Source of the DNA: Bacteroidetes bacterium GWF2_35_48
GTDB lineage: Bacteria > Bacteroidota > Bacteroidia > Bacteroidales > GWF2-35-48
Direction: 5' to 3'
DNA: 64,000 nucleotides
Assembly: GCA_001769125.1 (NCBI GenBank)
Contig: MEOG01000126.1
Coordinates: 1 to 64,000 of the forward strand
The notes under the pieces were generated by a model, which saw only the letters and a list, made by a program, of their open reading frames with translations, was not told the DNA's origin and ran no database searches. This document shows, in pieces, positions 43,654-53,558 of this stretch. A program made the translations under genes and the position numbers. Position 1 is the first letter of the stretch. Each line of letters starts with the position of its first letter.

Positions 43654-46600
43654 ATGAGACAATCAATAATTTTAATAAGCTTAATGATGCTTGTTATATG
43701 CGCTATATCAAGGGCGCAGCTTGTTGTTAATAATACGCTTTCTCCAACACAATTGGTTCAGGATATTTTACTCGGACCGGGAATTGATGCTTATAATGTT
43801 ACGGCAACCGGTTGTGTAACGTCCAGTACAAGCTCCGGAGATTGTATAGGAAATTTTTCTAACGGCAATACAACAAATCTTGGTTTATCAGCAGGCGTAG
43901 TCATGTGTGCTGGAAGTATATTTGATATTCCTAATGCCGCAAGCGCTAATGCTTCTATAGATAATGGGGGTGGGAGCGATCCTCAACTGGCGTCACTTGT
44001 TCCGGGATATACTATTTATGACGCAACCGTTTTAGAATTTGACTTTATCCCCAATTCTCCACAGGTAACATTTCGGTACGTGTTTGGATCCGAAGAGTAC
44101 CCTGAATATGTGGGTTCCAGTTATAATGATGCTTTTGGTTTTTTTCTTTCCGGTCCGAATCCGGGTGGTGGAAATTACACAAATGTAAATTTAGCAAAAA
44201 TTCCCGGAACAACGTTACCTGTAACAATTAATAATGTAAATGCAGGCTCATATTCGCAATATTATGTAAGCAACTCGGGAGTAACAATTGTTTACGATGG
44301 ATTTACTACAGTATTAACAGCAACAGCGCAGGTTACACCCTGTATGACATATCATATTAAAATTGCTATTGGCGACGCAGGAGATCATGTTTTAGATTCC
44401 GGGATTTTTCTTGAAGCAGGTAGTTTTTCCGGTGGTAATTCTTTTTCGGTCAGCTCTGCATCTTCTAATCCTACTCTTTCAAATAATGCAATAGAAAATT
44501 GCAGCGATGGTATTGTAACTTTTAATATGGATGCTCCTCAATCTAATCCTACTACAATAACCTTTACAATTGGAGGCTCTGCAACCAATGGGGTTGATTA
44601 TACAACAATACCCACAAGTGTTACGATTCCAGCAGGTGCTACTTCTACAACTCTTACAATTCATCCTGTTCAGGATGCGCTTACTGAAGGAGATGAAACG
44701 GTTCAGCTAATTGTTTCAACACCCCCATGCGGCTATGATACAGTAGTTGTAACCATTCAGGATAATCCGGAAATGGCTGTTACTGTTAATCCTGATATGA
44801 CTATTTGCAGCGGCGATCAGGTAAATCTGAATGCTACTGTAACAGGTGGGTTAAGTCCGTATTCTTATTTGTGGAGCAATGGTACAGCTACTGCTGCGAA
44901 TACGGTTTATCCGGTAGGAAATGATATTACGGTTAATTATTCGGTTACTGCTACTGATGCCTGTTTTACGCAGGTTTCAGACGCAGTGGATATTTTTGTT
45001 GATGATTGCACGCCCTGTTCTGCAAATGCCGGACATGATGCGAAAATATGCGGTTTAACGTTCGATTTGCAGGCAATAACACAACCCGGTGATTATAATA
45101 CCTATTGGACATCTGTTTCTCCCGGCGCAACTTTTTCAACATCTTCTTCTCCTACAACAAGTGTAACTGTTCCTGCGTTTGGAACTTATTCTTTTGTATG
45201 GAATGTTACCAATGTAGCAAACATTTCTTGTTCTGATACTGTAAACATAATTTTTGCTCCTGTTCCTACATCAACATTTACAATAACTCCTATTATGTGT
45301 TTTAGTGATAGCACAGTGGTTACATATACAGGTAATGCGCCTGCCAGTGCTATTTATACATGGAATTTCGGAGGAGGTACTGCCGTAACTGCTCCGGGAC
45401 AGGAATGTTACTATGTTGAATATGGCAATCAGGGTACTTTTAATGTTTCTCTGTATGTTGATGATGATGGATGCATTTCAAATACTACGACCAACAATGT
45501 TACAAGTCCTTCTTTACTTCAGGCAAATGTTAATGTTCAGTCTGTGCAATGCGCTTCGGGTAATAATGGATCTGTTTCTATAGATGTAACAGGTGGAACT
45601 CAAAATTATAATTACCTGTGGTCTAATGGAGCAACTCCCCCGACTGTCGCAGGAAGTTATACGGTTACTGTTACAGATGCGCAAGGGTGTACCGTAATTC
45701 AACCCTTTGAAATAAATGAGCCCACTGCAATTGTTACGACAGAAACGCATACAAATCTGACTTGCTTTAACAATGCATCAGGAATAGCTACTGTTAGTGT
45801 TACAGGCGGACAGACACCTTATATTTTTGACTGGCCGGGTTTACCGAACAGCACTGCAACACAGAATAATCTTCAAGCCGGATTATTTATTGTAACAATT
45901 ACAGATGGTAATGGTTGTGTTATAAATCAAACATTAACAATTCAACAACCTGCAGAACTTCTCATAAGTATTCCTGCTTTAAACAATGTGAGTTGCAATG
46001 GTGGCGAAAATGGAAATATCACAGCATTAGGTACAGGAGGTACGCCCCCGCTTAATTTCACAATAGGTGAACCCTTACAGTTATCAGGCACTTTTTCAAG
46101 TCTGAATGCAGGAAACTATAATGTAACGGTTGTTGATGCGAACACATGCAATACTTCTACGTCCTTTACGATAGCGGAGCCTTCTGCTGTAACAATATTG
46201 ACAGAAACATCCGGTAATATTCCCTGTTATGGGTTACATAATGGAACGATATCTGTTACTGCTACAGGAGGTACAGGTGCTTTAGCGTATTCAATTGGTG
46301 GCGCTACTCAGGCTATCGGAGATTTCAATGGACTTTATCCCGGCTCTTACACGGTTACTGTTATGGATGCAAATGGCTGCAATGATGTAGGTACTACATT
46401 TACAATCACACAGCCTTCACTTATGGTTATTGACTCAATCAGAACCACAAATCTTAATTGTTATCTGGCAAATAATGGTACCGGGGCAATTTATGTATCA
46501 GGAGGAATCCCTCCATATACTTTTACCTCGGGCGGAATTTCCCAGTCTACAGGAGTATATTCGAATCTTCCCGCAGGAACATATAATGTAGCAATATCTG

Positions 46601-48594
46601 ATTATAATGGATGCACCATTCAGTCAGGACCTATTTTTATTTCTCAGCCCCCACAGCTTTTAATTACTTCTCAAAATGCAACCAATATTTCATGTTTTGG
46701 GTATACTGCTTCAGTGGCGGTAGTTGCAGCAGGGGGAACTTCGCCTTTAACGTATTCGATTGGTGGCGCTCCTCAGGCAAACGGTTATTTCATCGGTTTG
46801 CATGGAGGGACTTATACGGTTACAGTAACGGATGGAAACGGATGCAGTATTAACAGCAATACGTTCAACATAAATGAACCTACTCTAATGTTTATTCTTG
46901 ACAGTTCGTATTCAGATATTTCTTGTTTTAATGCGCAGAACGGAATGCTTGCTGTTACCCCTACCGGAGGAACGCCACCCTATCAATACAATATAATTCC
47001 TGCTGCGTATCAGACAAGCAATACTTTTTCAAATCTTGCTCCCGGCAATTATGTTGTAACAGTAACAGATAATAATGGTTGCCGCGATAGCGCTCATTTT
47101 ACGCTCTCGCAACCCACAGTTTTAATTATTGATGCAACAAGTACGGATGTAAAATGTAATGGAGGGAATGATGGAACGCTCGCTGTTACTGTAAATGGGG
47201 GAGTTGTACCATACAATCTTTTCTGGAGCAATGGGGCGACAAGCTACACTGTTTCTGATGTTGCATCAGGTATTTATTTTGTTTCTGTAACAGATGCCAA
47301 TAATTGCAGTATATCCGATACGGTAATTATTTCTCAACCACAACCGATGTATATTACGACATCAAGTGATACAGTTATTTGCAGAAATACGCAGGCTGTT
47401 ATTCATGCACAGGCAACAGGTGGAACGAGTCCGTATATTTATATGTGGAATGGCACACAGGGAATGTCCACAATAACCGTGAATACTGCAGATCCGGTAA
47501 CATATCAGGTATACGCGATGGATGTAAATGGGTGCTTCAGTGATACTGCTGCTACCAACATAGCAATTTATCCGAATGTGGTTTTTAATGCTTTTGCACA
47601 GCAGGATTCTGTTTGCTCAGGTTCATCCACTTTAATTTACGGTGATGTTTCTGGCGGAAATGGAGGTCCCTATGTTGTTTATGATGAAAGCATGGAAATA
47701 ATAAATTTTCCGTACTCAGTTATACCAATAACAGACCATTCTTATGTATTTTATGCCGGAGATTTAATGTGTGGTATTTCAGCCAGAGATACTGTTTTAA
47801 TTCGAACAATTCCAATTCCTTCAGTGCTTATAACTGCCGATAAATACAAGGGCTGTCAACCGTTTACTGTTAATTTCTTTGCAACAACCGATCAGGTTTG
47901 CGAAACATTTTTATGGAATTTTGGAGAATCCAGTTCTTTGTCCTACAGCCAGAATCCGCAGCATACGTATACTTCTTCGGGAGTATATGATGTGTCTGTA
48001 ATTGCAACATCAGAAGCCGGATGTTCGGTTTACACAATGCTTTCTCAGTTTATTACTGTTTATCCAAAACCCGATGCGCGGTTTAATTTCGATCCTTCTG
48101 TTGCCAGTATGTTAAAACCTATTATTTATTTTACAAATTTGTCAACTCCAAACACAACGAATACGTGGTCTTTCGGCGATGGGGATTCGTCTTCGGCTAT
48201 TGATCCTATTCATACCTATCATGCGCCTGGTATTTATAATCCGCTTTTAATTGTTTCTACTATTCATAATTGTAAAGATACAGTCAGTTATCAGGTTGTA
48301 ATTAAAGATGAAGTTACATTCTATGCGCCTTCAGCTTTTTCTCCTGATCTTGATGGTATTAATGATATTTTCAAAATTGTTGGTCATGGTATTGATGAAG
48401 CAACATTTGAAATGTGGATTTACGACCGCTGGGGAGAAACTATTTATAATACCAAAGATATCAATAAAGGATGGGATGGAGGAGTCAAAGGAAAGGAAAA
48501 AGGCAAAGTTGGTTCTTATGTATGGATGGTTTCCTTTAATGATTTTACCGGAAAAAAACATGTGAAGTCGGGGTATGTTACTATGATTCGGTAA
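43654..48594 (+). CDS. T9SS adhesin: choice-of-anchor L, Calx-beta, SprB repeats, PKD domains, type B sorting domain
   Basis: A 1646-residue secreted protein. The signal peptide is residues 1-21. A choice-of-anchor L domain (about 25-260) shows GSIFDIPNA, FDFIPNSPQVTFRYVFGSEEYPEYV and DAFGFFLSG. A Calx-beta-like domain (265-370) has PVQDALTEGDETVQL. An Ig-like module, a PKD-like domain (~535-620) and eight SprB-type repeats of ~76 residues follow (~621-1229; core 'GG..PY.Y....A.G.Y.VTVTD.NGC'). Further Ig-like and two PKD domains come next. The C-terminal ~90 residues (APSAFSPDLDGINDIFKI ... YDRWGE.IY ... GYVTMIR) are the gliding-motility-associated type B sorting domain. Surface adhesin related in design to SprB; whether the cell glides is unknown. 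Confidence 0.93.
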   Translation: MRQSIILISLMMLVICAISRAQLVVNNTLSPTQLVQDILLGPGIDAYNVTATGCVTSSTSSGDCIGNFSNGNTTNLGLSAGVVMCAGSIFDIPNAASANASIDNGGGSDPQLASLVPGYTIYDATVLEFDFIPNSPQVTFRYVFGSEEYPEYVGSSYNDAFGFFLSGPNPGGGNYTNVNLAKIPGTTLPVTINNVNAGSYSQYYVSNSGVTIVYDGFTTVLTATAQVTPCMTYHIKIAIGDAGDHVLDSGIFLEAGSFSGGNSFSVSSASSNPTLSNNAIENCSDGIVTFNMDAPQSNPTTITFTIGGSATNGVDYTTIPTSVTIPAGATSTTLTIHPVQDALTEGDETVQLIVSTPPCGYDTVVVTIQDNPEMAVTVNPDMTICSGDQVNLNATVTGGLSPYSYLWSNGTATAANTVYPVGNDITVNYSVTATDACFTQVSDAVDIFVDDCTPCSANAGHDAKICGLTFDLQAITQPGDYNTYWTSVSPGATFSTSSSPTTSVTVPAFGTYSFVWNVTNVANISCSDTVNIIFAPVPTSTFTITPIMCFSDSTVVTYTGNAPASAIYTWNFGGGTAVTAPGQECYYVEYGNQGTFNVSLYVDDDGCISNTTTNNVTSPSLLQANVNVQSVQCASGNNGSVSIDVTGGTQNYNYLWSNGATPPTVAGSYTVTVTDAQGCTVIQPFEINEPTAIVTTETHTNLTCFNNASGIATVSVTGGQTPYIFDWPGLPNSTATQNNLQAGLFIVTITDGNGCVINQTLTIQQPAELLISIPALNNVSCNGGENGNITALGTGGTPPLNFTIGEPLQLSGTFSSLNAGNYNVTVVDANTCNTSTSFTIAEPSAVTILTETSGNIPCYGLHNGTISVTATGGTGALAYSIGGATQAIGDFNGLYPGSYTVTVMDANGCNDVGTTFTITQPSLMVIDSIRTTNLNCYLANNGTGAIYVSGGIPPYTFTSGGISQSTGVYSNLPAGTYNVAISDYNGCTIQSGPIFISQPPQLLITSQNATNISCFGYTASVAVVAAGGTSPLTYSIGGAPQANGYFIGLHGGTYTVTVTDGNGCSINSNTFNINEPTLMFILDSSYSDISCFNAQNGMLAVTPTGGTPPYQYNIIPAAYQTSNTFSNLAPGNYVVTVTDNNGCRDSAHFTLSQPTVLIIDATSTDVKCNGGNDGTLAVTVNGGVVPYNLFWSNGATSYTVSDVASGIYFVSVTDANNCSISDTVIISQPQPMYITTSSDTVICRNTQAVIHAQATGGTSPYIYMWNGTQGMSTITVNTADPVTYQVYAMDVNGCFSDTAATNIAIYPNVVFNAFAQQDSVCSGSSTLIYGDVSGGNGGPYVVYDESMEIINFPYSVIPITDHSYVFYAGDLMCGISARDTVLIRTIPIPSVLITADKYKGCQPFTVNFFATTDQVCETFLWNFGESSSLSYSQNPQHTYTSSGVYDVSVIATSEAGCSVYTMLSQFITVYPKPDARFNFDPSVASMLKPIIYFTNLSTPNTTNTWSFGDGDSSSAIDPIHTYHAPGIYNPLLIVSTIHNCKDTVSYQVVIKDEVTFYAPSAFSPDLDGINDIFKIVGHGIDEATFEMWIYDRWGETIYNTKDINKGWDGGVKGKEKGKVGSYVWMVSFNDFTGKKHVKSGYVTMIR

Positions 48595-48595
48595 G

Positions 48596-48623
48596 TGGTG
48601 TCTTCGACTCCGCTCAGACACCA
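48596..48623. repeat. Fixed-loop hairpin TGGTGTCT-loop-AGACACCA
   Basis: Perfect 8-bp arms around the 12-nt loop TCGACTCCGCTC. It lies two bases after the adhesin stop and before the convergent VWA-like gene. Related loops with different arms occur at 53736, 56748 and 57191. Confidence 0.8.
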
Positions 48624-48642
48624 AATACCAATCACCAAAAAA

Positions 48643-50727
48643 CTAGTATCCGCCAAAATATTTTCTCAAAAACCATTCTGTAGAAAGTAAAATCAAAAGG
48701 ACAAAGAATATCCATTTGAAGTGAATAATTTCAAGCAGACTTTTTTCTGAATACGAGACAGAGACTATGTCTTTGTTTTGCTGTAATGTTGATAATAAAT
48801 TCGATAGTTTTCCGGGATAAATCATTTTTCCATTGCTTTGTTCTGATAGCTGGAACAACAAATTATGATTAGCCATTGTTTTTTCGCCTTCAAGATTCAT
48901 CGCTTCAACATAAAATAATCCGGATTTTACATATTCTTTTTTTCCGGCTTTTACTTTTGCCGAATATTTGTACGAACCAACAGGTAGATTGCCTGTATTT
49001 AAAGTATAAGCATTTGTGTTTTTCTCGAAAACATAAGAGAATTTTTTTCCATCAGCATTGATGATTTCAAGATTGACATCGGGCTTATTGTAGAGCTCGA
49101 ACGCATCATTATAAAGTTCCGCATCAAACACAACGGGATCAATTTCATTAATTACTTTTTTTACATTTACAATGAAATTTTCTTTTTCAATTTTAAGTGC
49201 AAGAAAATTTACAATTTTGTTCATTAATTCATCAAAGGCCTGATGATTGGAGTTCAACACAAAATTTGATATTCTCCATTTCCAGATACCTTCGCCGCAA
49301 ATAAAGCCAGATTTTGTTTCTCCATTGATGTTAAACAGAATCAAAGGGCGGTTTGTGGAAATGGTATTAATTTTTTGAAAAAACAAAACTGATTGCTGGT
49401 CGTTAAATTTATAATCGCCAAAGGGAGCAATCAAGGGAGGCGATTTGGAAACCATTTCTGAAATTTCATCACTGAGCTGAAAAATAGAAAATTGTTTGTT
49501 GAACATTCCCTGTGCTTCATCCCATGCGCTTTTTGACTGGCGAATGGAAAAACCCTGTTTCAGATTGTTAAGATGTTCGAGTGAGCTTTGTCCCCCGATA
49601 ATGAATAATGCAGGAATATTTTTTGTAACTATTTCATTAAGTTTTTGAGTGAATGCATTTGTTTTCGATGGCAACTGGTGCAGAATAATCAAATTATACT
49701 GCGATAAAATACCATTGAATTTTTCATGCGAAGATATATCTAACTGAATGTTCTGGTTCGACTCCATTGCTCTGCTTATTGCAGCAATATCAGGGTGAGG
49801 GGAATTGTAAATGAGCAGAACTTTTTGTTTGCTGTCAATAACATCAATCATTATTTGCCTGTAATTATTAACTGTGCTTATTTCATTAGCAAGCGGAATC
49901 ACTTCTATTTTAAATTGCTGTAGTCCTGTTTTAACAGCTTCTGCATTAAAATCAAAAGTTTGCAAATACGAATCTGAACTTATTAAAAAGGCTTGAGTAA
50001 ATATTTTTTGTCCGTTACTGTAAACATTCACAACTGAATTCTGGTTTTTCATTTTTCTTGCTTCCACAGAAATCTGAACAGGGAATTTATTTCCAAGAAA
50101 TGCAATTTTATTGTAATAAATTTTAGAGAGAATAATATCAGCCTGAGGTGTTGAGTCGCCTAGTGCTACAGTATAAACCGGATAATTCAGATTTTTTGCC
50201 TGAAAAACAGGATTGGCGCCTTTATTGTAAATTCCGTCTGTAGCAATAATCAAAGCACCAACATTGCGGTTGTTGAATTTATCATGAAGTTGACTGAGTA
50301 ATTCAGAAATATCGGTTTGTTTTTCAGAAAAATCATAAGAAATTCCCTGCTGTACTTTATCTCCGAAAGAAAATGTTTTCACTTCATAATTTGATTGTAA
50401 TTTAGAAATGACATTATTCAGATCATTTTTATATTTTGTTTTATAATAAGCAGAGTCTTTCCCAAAAAGTATTGAGCCGGAGTTATCCTGGGCAATCAGA
50501 ATTATTGGTTTTTCAATATATGTTGTAAGATATTTTATAAAGGGAGATAAAAGCAGAAAAGATAACACGAGCACAACAATAAAGCGGAATCCTGCTAATA
50601 GTTTTATAATCCACGGTGCTGTTTCTTTGAACTGTGAATCCTTTCTATAAAGCAAAAAGGCATACATGAAAGCTATTCCTATACAGAAAATAAGAAACCA
50701 TAAGGGATATTCTGTTACAATGCCCAT
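48643..50727 (-). CDS. VWA-like membrane protein
   Basis: A 694-residue protein with two N-terminal membrane segments and one near the C-terminus (HFKWIFFVLLILLSTEWFLRKYFGGY). Between them is a VWA-like domain with the metal-site start IAQDNSGSIL (DxSxS) and IATDGIYNKGANP, then a class I glutamine-amidotransferase-like region (LLIYNSPHPDIAAISRAMES, NLIILHQLP, ALFIIGGQSSLEHL) seen in BatA-like Bacteroidota proteins. A beta domain precedes the last helix. Probably an envelope-associated protein of unknown role. It follows fabG in the same direction, 298 bases away, with a long hairpin between them. Confidence 0.75.
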   Translation of the reverse strand: MGIVTEYPLWFLIFCIGIAFMYAFLLYRKDSQFKETAPWIIKLLAGFRFIVVLVLSFLLLSPFIKYLTTYIEKPIILIAQDNSGSILFGKDSAYYKTKYKNDLNNVISKLQSNYEVKTFSFGDKVQQGISYDFSEKQTDISELLSQLHDKFNNRNVGALIIATDGIYNKGANPVFQAKNLNYPVYTVALGDSTPQADIILSKIYYNKIAFLGNKFPVQISVEARKMKNQNSVVNVYSNGQKIFTQAFLISSDSYLQTFDFNAEAVKTGLQQFKIEVIPLANEISTVNNYRQIMIDVIDSKQKVLLIYNSPHPDIAAISRAMESNQNIQLDISSHEKFNGILSQYNLIILHQLPSKTNAFTQKLNEIVTKNIPALFIIGGQSSLEHLNNLKQGFSIRQSKSAWDEAQGMFNKQFSIFQLSDEISEMVSKSPPLIAPFGDYKFNDQQSVLFFQKINTISTNRPLILFNINGETKSGFICGEGIWKWRISNFVLNSNHQAFDELMNKIVNFLALKIEKENFIVNVKKVINEIDPVVFDAELYNDAFELYNKPDVNLEIINADGKKFSYVFEKNTNAYTLNTGNLPVGSYKYSAKVKAGKKEYVKSGLFYVEAMNLEGEKTMANHNLLFQLSEQSNGKMIYPGKLSNLLSTLQQNKDIVSVSYSEKSLLEIIHFKWIFFVLLILLSTEWFLRKYFGGY

Positions 50728-50897
50728 TTTTTTAAAATGTATAATTTGTTTTGGATATACAATATTTTAAGGGAGGTTATTTTTATAATAAGGTTGCAGG
50801 TTGCAGGTTGTAACTTGTAATAACTCTCTTTCTCAAATTTTATTTTAATCCGAATTAATTAATGCTTGCATGAAAACACAATTTTTTTACCTAACAG

Positions 50898-51026
50898 ATT
50901 AGTGCCTGATAAGAAAAGTTCAATTTCAAGGCTTTCGCAGCCTGAAAAAGCGAAGTTTACTGATGTAAATGAGCATTTTTCAGGCAAGAGCAACGATGAA
51001 AGTGGACTTTTCTTGCAGGCACTAAT
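50898..51026 (-). repeat. Long-hairpin 3' element, copy 2
   Basis: A ~129-nt imperfect palindrome. Outer arms ATTAGTGCCTG/CAGGCACTAAT, then AAGAAAAGT/ACTTTTCTT, CCTGAAAAA/TTTTTCAGG and TTTAC/GTAAA around a TGAT loop (centre ~50962). On the minus strand it begins within two bases of the fabG stop codon (TAATTAGTGCC). It aligns over its whole length with copy 1 at 42513. Confidence 0.85.
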
Positions 51027-51772
51027 TACGTCTGCATTGCACCACAAACACTGATAGTTTGCCCACTCACATACGAAGCCATATCTGATGCAAGGAATAC
51101 ACATACGCTCGCCACTTCTTCGGGTGCGCCGCCTCTTTTTAAAGGTATTTTTTCATACCAGCCCTTAACAATATCTTCGGGAAGTTTCGCTGTCATTTCA
51201 GTAACAATAAAACCCGGAGCAATCGCATTACACCTTACGTTTCGTGATCCTAATTCTTTTGCAATGGATTTAGTAAAACCAATAATTCCGGCTTTCGATG
51301 CTGCATAATTAGATTGCCCTGCATTGCCTCCTACGCCTACAACAGAGCTAATATTAATTATGGAACCATTTTTCTGTTTGAGCATTTGTTTCTGGCAGGC
51401 TTTCGTCATATTGAAAACCGATTTCAGGTTTACATTGATAACCAAATCCCACTGCTCTTCAGTCATGCGCATGAGCAGGTTGTCCCTTGTGATTCCGGCA
51501 TTATTAATAAGAATATCAATAGATCCGAAATCTTTCAATACTTCATCGGCTAATTTTTCAGAATCAGCATAATTTGCAGCATTGGATGCGTATCCTTTTG
51601 CTTTTACACCAAAACTCATAAGTTGTTCCTGAACCTGATTCATGTTTTCATCCAGAGCAATATCTGTAAATGCAATGTTAGCACCCGCTTCCGCAAGTTT
51701 CAATGCAATTGCTTTTCCGATGCCGCGGGCAGCTCCGGTTACAATAGCTGTTTTTCCTTCTAAAAGTTTCAT
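51026..51772 (-). CDS. fabG: 3-oxoacyl-[acyl-carrier-protein] reductase
   Basis: A 248-residue short-chain dehydrogenase: NADPH motif TGAARGIGKAIA, NNAGITRDNLLMRM (FabG-specific), catalytic Ser in INISSVVGVGGNAGQSNYAASKAG with Tyr-x3-Lys, and the C-terminal ASYVSGQTISVCG close to FabG's 'ITGQTLHVNGG'. It catalyses the first reduction of fatty-acid elongation. Its stop codon abuts a long hairpin. On the minus strand a TAAATTTG box (complement of 51801-51808) lies about 30 bases upstream of the start. Confidence 0.93.
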   Translation of the reverse strand: MKLLEGKTAIVTGAARGIGKAIALKLAEAGANIAFTDIALDENMNQVQEQLMSFGVKAKGYASNAANYADSEKLADEVLKDFGSIDILINNAGITRDNLLMRMTEEQWDLVINVNLKSVFNMTKACQKQMLKQKNGSIINISSVVGVGGNAGQSNYAASKAGIIGFTKSIAKELGSRNVRCNAIAPGFIVTEMTAKLPEDIVKGWYEKIPLKRGGAPEEVASVCVFLASDMASYVSGQTISVCGAMQT

Positions 51773-51800
51773 TTCTGTTTCTTTTTATAATGTTTTGCGG

Positions 51801-51808
51801 CAAATTTA
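51801..51808 (-). promoter_or_regulatory. Candidate -7 box of fabG
   Basis: On the minus strand the sequence reads TAAATTTG, a match to TAnnTTTG, about 30 bases before the start. No -33 match. Confidence 0.4.
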
Positions 51809-51917
51809 ATATTTTATGATATTACTTTTATAAAAAAGTGTTTTTTGTTGCGAATTGCCTTTTTCCTTTTGCCTTTTTCCTTTATATTTGCATTAAGTTA
51901 ACAACACCCGTACCATT

Positions 51918-52122
51918 ATGAAATTTTATTCAGCATTGATTTTCCTGTACTTTTTTTGTGCTGTTTCTTTTTTTTTATATTAGCAATCTTGTTATAGTCA
52001 ACGAAGCTATTAGTCAGTATTTTGAACAAGAACAAATATTTGATTTTTTTTTATCTCTACAGCTAAAACTATCTTTTTATATTGCGACTTCTACTTTTTT
52101 TCCTTCTTTTACAATTTATTAA
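51918..52122 (+). pseudogene. Possible frameshifted small secreted-protein gene
   Basis: An ATG at 51918 opens a 21-codon signal-peptide-like sequence (MKFYSALIFLYFFCAVSFFLY) that stops at 51981 after a nine-T tract (51968-51976). A one-base shift in that tract would open a frame continuing about 48 codons (VIVNEAISQYFEQEQIFDFF...) to a TAA at 52120. The joined product would be about 65 residues with a hydrophobic start. This may be a decayed gene, a sequencing slip in the homopolymer, or chance in AT-rich DNA; I cannot tell which. Confidence 0.25.
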
Positions 52123-52193
52123 AATAGATTTCGTTTTTTTGTATTGAATCTGAGAATGGGTACTTGGATTTGTATCATCATACATTTTAAACC

Positions 52194-53558
52194 ATGAAAA
52201 AAAAGAAAATTGTAATAGGGGCAATTGCTCTTGTATTAATAATTCTTTCTATTATCATTTACCGCGCAGGGAAGAAAGACACAACAGCTTCTATAGAAGT
52301 AGTTGTGAAGAAGGGGAAAATGGATGTTACGGTTGTTACGACCGGTGAATTACAATCCGAGAATTCTGAGAAAATTATTGGTCCAACCGGACTGCGCACT
52401 ATTGGAATATGGAGAGTGAAAATTTCTGACCTTGTACCAGAAGGCACTGTGGTTGATTCCGGCGCTTATGTTGCCACGCTTGACAGAACAGAAGCCACAA
52501 CGAAATTAAAAGATGTGGAAAGCGATGTTCAGAAATCGCAAACCCAATACGATAAAACAAAACTCGATACTACACTTGAACTCAGAAATGCCCGCGATGA
52601 GCTTATCAATCTGAAATATTCCATGGAAGAAAAAGAAATCATCATGGAACAATCGAAGTACGAACCTCCGGCAACGCTGCGACAGGCAAAGATAGATAAA
52701 GAAAAAGCTGAACGCGCATACAAGCAGGCTGTAGAGAATTACAAGCTTAAGGTAAAGCAGAATCAGTCGAAAATGCAGGAGGTTTCGCTGAATCTTGAAA
52801 CTGCTACAAGAAAGCGCGATGATATTTTAAAGGTAATGGATGAGTTTATAATAAAAGCGCCAAAGCCGGGAATGGTAATATACATGAAGGAATGGAATGG
52901 AGCTAAAAGAAAAGTGGGTTCTGAGTTGAGTCCCTGGGATCCAACTGTAGCAACACTTCCCGATTTATCTTCCATGATGTCGAAAACGTATGTGAATGAA
53001 ATTGATATCAGCAAAGTGAAGGTGGGGCAAAGAGTTAAAATTGGCGTAGACGCTTTTCCTGAAAAGGAATTTGCAGGAGAAGTTAAAGAAATTGCAAATG
53101 TCGGAGAACAGCTCCCTAATAGTGATGCCAAAGTTTTTGAGGTACTGATAAAATTATTTCAGACAGATACTGTTTTAAGGCCATCTATGACTACAAGTAA
53201 TGTCATTTCTATAAATTCATACAACGATGTATTGCACATACCTCTTGAAGCAATTCATAACAACGATTCCTTAACTTTTGTATACAAAAAAAATGGTTTC
53301 TCTGTTTCAAAACAGGTTGTTGTAGTGGGTGAGTCAAACGAAAATGAAATTATCATTGAAAAGGGCTTGAATGAAGGAGAAACGTTGATGCTTTCTATTC
53401 CTGAAAATGCAACTGATTTAAGTTATGAGGGAATAGAATTGTATGAAATTACAAAGCAGAAAAAAGCACAAAAAAAGAAAGAAGCAGAAGATAATCATAA
53501 AAAACATCAAGAGAAAATGGAGCTGAAGAAAGGAAATGGGGGGAGAATTAAGAATTAA
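52194..53558 (+). CDS. HlyD/MacA-family periplasmic adaptor
   Basis: A 454-residue adaptor with one N-terminal membrane anchor (residues ~5-23), a lipoyl half-motif region (KMDVTVVTTGELQSE), a long coiled-coil hairpin (~95-215, RQAKIDKEKAERAYKQAVENYKLK), the matching barrel 'FIIKAPKPGMVIYM' and the beta-barrel segment 'VNEIDISKVKVGQRVKIGVDAFPEKEFAGEVKEI'. The tail is lysine-rich. It should bridge an inner-membrane transporter and the TolC-like protein encoded two genes on. A 420-base gap upstream, containing the possible decayed gene, separates it from fabG. Confidence 0.9.
   Translation: MKKKKIVIGAIALVLIILSIIIYRAGKKDTTASIEVVVKKGKMDVTVVTTGELQSENSEKIIGPTGLRTIGIWRVKISDLVPEGTVVDSGAYVATLDRTEATTKLKDVESDVQKSQTQYDKTKLDTTLELRNARDELINLKYSMEEKEIIMEQSKYEPPATLRQAKIDKEKAERAYKQAVENYKLKVKQNQSKMQEVSLNLETATRKRDDILKVMDEFIIKAPKPGMVIYMKEWNGAKRKVGSELSPWDPTVATLPDLSSMMSKTYVNEIDISKVKVGQRVKIGVDAFPEKEFAGEVKEIANVGEQLPNSDAKVFEVLIKLFQTDTVLRPSMTTSNVISINSYNDVLHIPLEAIHNNDSLTFVYKKNGFSVSKQVVVVGESNENEIIIEKGLNEGETLMLSIPENATDLSYEGIELYEITKQKKAQKKKEAEDNHKKHQEKMELKKGNGGRIKN

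Noticed and set aside
50866..51104. Small open frames over the fabG-VWA gap
   Set aside because: They are created by the long hairpin element and read into fabG in the wrong frame.
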